Assembly (NCBI GenBank): GCA_021736545.1
Contig: JAIPFS010000100.1
Location: 1 to 5,902, forward strand
Length of the DNA stretch: 5,902 nucleotides
DNA from: Spirochaetia bacterium
Lineage (GTDB): Bacteria; Spirochaetota; Spirochaetia; PWKH01
Direction of reading: 5' to 3'
Notes under the pieces: model-generated
Database searches by the model: none
Seen by the model: only the letters and a program-made list of their open reading frames with translations
Told to the model about the DNA's origin: nothing
Position numbers and translations under genes: made by a program
In this document: positions 5,018-5,902 of the stretch, in pieces
Layout: every line of letters begins with the position of its first letter
How positions within the stretch are numbered: position 1 is the first letter of the stretch

Positions 5018-5902
5018 AATTCAGAACGGCAAACTGTTCGTTTACAAGCTTATCCTTCATGGATGCTTTGCAGTCATACATGGAAGAGTCAGCTTCAGCT
5101 ATAACATCTGTCAATGAATCTGAGCTCTCACTCTTGTAAAGCGAATAGCCGCAGGCAGCAGAATATCGGCACCCCATGATTTTGTATCTATGGGAACAAA
5201 TCGTAAAGCAGAGCTGGTCCAACTGCTCCTCAGTTATATTCGGAATGAATGAGACAAATTCATCTCCTCCAATCCTGAATGTTTCGGCACCATCCGGTAT
5301 CAGACCTGTTATCCTGACAGCAAAATCTTTTAAAAGCTGATCCCCTGTAGCATGCCCGAAACTGTCGTTAATGGGTTTGAGATCATTGATATCAAATACA
5401 ACTACGCCCAAAACCTGCGAGCGTTTCCCTTTAACTGAAACAGATGCAAGCCATTTCTCATAGGCAGTCCTGTTGCTCAATCCGGTTAATGAATCAGTAT
5501 AGGCGAGTTCAAGAAGCACCTGTTCACGAAACTGGTTTTTCTCCCCTTGTGTAATAACCCTGGCACTGTGGCTCAAGAGTATTGCTCCGCACAGACTCAT
5601 ACCAATATGGAGGATGACAGCATTTTCTATCACGATAGACATCATGAGCAGCAGTTCCTCAGCAAAAACGGTAGCGAACAGGATGCCCACCGCCAGGAGG
5701 AAAGAGATCAACTCCCTATTCCCCCGTTTATAATCAATAAGTAAAACAATGAACAAGGCAATAATAAACAAAGCAAGCGCCAAGCCGGAGACAAGCAGCA
5801 TATCAGCGTATTCGAACCAGCCGAAAAACTGGGCGACCCCTCCTGCCGCAAAGGCGAAAAGAAAAACCTCGGAAATATACATGAAAGGCCTTAATTTTCG
5901 AT
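5016..5902 (-). CDS. Membrane-anchored GGDEF protein, probable diguanylate cyclase (5' end open)
   Basis: The visible protein has an N-terminal membrane part and a C-terminal GGDEF domain that would make cyclic di-GMP from two GTP at the inner membrane. Counting from the Met at 5882, hydrophobic segments lie at about 5-22, 28-50, 58-76 and 83-105, followed by a linker to about 126. The GGDEF domain spans about 127-277: DSLTGLSNR at 130-138, FDINDLKPINDSFGHATGD at 163-181 (Asp164 as metal ligand; Asn172, Asp181 region for substrate) and an intact GGDEF at 205-209. The inhibitory RxxD site expected at 196-199 reads PDGA, so product inhibition through it is unlikely. The frame stays open from 5882 to the window edge (preceding codons read Arg-Lys-Leu-Arg-Pro-Phe), so the true start may lie outside. 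The segment ending GAILLSHSARVI (99-110) recalls the end of 7TM-DISM sensor modules, which are longer; this suggests N-terminal truncation by the window. An internal start at 5882 with a weak AAGG at 5889-5892 is the alternative. Confidence 0.9.
   Translation of the reverse strand, partial: RKLRPFMYISEVFLFAFAAGGVAQFFGWFEYADMLLVSGLALALFIIALFIVLLIDYKRGNRELISFLLAVGILFATVFAEELLLMMSIVIENAVILHIGMSLCGAILLSHSARVITQGEKNQFREQVLLELAYTDSLTGLSNRTAYEKWLASVSVKGKRSQVLGVVVFDINDLKPINDSFGHATGDQLLKDFAVRITGLIPDGAETFRIGGDEFVSFIPNITEEQLDQLCFTICSHRYKIMGCRYSAACGYSLYKSESSDSLTDVIAEADSSMYDCKASMKDKLVNEQFAVLN

Noticed and set aside
1..5902. CRISPR array, tRNA or rRNA genes, insertion sequences or riboswitch
   Set aside because: No regularly spaced repeats, cloverleaf, transposase or long structured leader was found; coding sequence fills nearly all of the window and the longest gap is about 220 bp.

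Overview
All genes in this window lie on the minus strand, so transcription runs from high to low coordinates. In transcription order the window holds the 3' part of a membrane-anchored GGDEF protein (probable diguanylate cyclase), a LacI-family repressor, and a four-gene ABC sugar importer of the CUT2 (ribose/rhamnose/AI-2 type) class: a double-ATPase, two different permeases, and the first 79 codons of the periplasmic substrate-binding protein. The binding-protein gene runs off the left edge. The GGDEF reading frame is open at the right edge.

The organism looks like a diderm, and a free-living spirochaete (Spirochaeta, Sediminispirochaeta or Sphaerochaeta type) is my best guess. The binding protein has a signal peptide ending in a run Ala-Ala-Gly-Gln-Gln-Glu-Gly, a style I associate with spirochaete sugar-binding proteins. 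It has no lipobox cysteine, so it is a soluble periplasmic protein rather than a Gram-positive lipoprotein. Base composition is moderate. This assignment is inference, not proof.

Regulation can be read directly. A perfect 16-bp palindrome (ATGGGAACGTTCCCAT) lies between a strong sigma-70-type promoter and the repressor start codon. A copy with one changed base (ATGGGAACGATCCCAT) lies in the 49-bp gap between the repressor stop and the ATPase start. Both have the central CG typical of LacI-family operators and both sit just upstream of a ribosome binding site. The simplest model is that the repressor controls its own gene and the importer, with induction by the imported sugar or a derivative. 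The importer genes are tightly packed (7-bp overlap, then 4-nt and 13-nt gaps), each with a clear Shine-Dalgarno sequence. The ATPase starts with GTG and the first permease with TTG.

The substrate is not settled. Gene order (ATPase, permease, permease, binding protein) and the two distinct permeases match the Lsr (autoinducer-2) layout and the same component set as the Rha (rhamnose) importers, but no catabolic enzyme is visible. The one AI-2 contact position within the visible part of the binding protein is Ile, not Lys. The GGDEF gene is separated from the sugar locus by about 220 bp holding an 18-bp tandem repeat and a modest terminator hairpin, and it is probably an independent unit. Apart from the unassigned importer and its operator pair, the region is fairly ordinary; I see no sign of a wholly new system.
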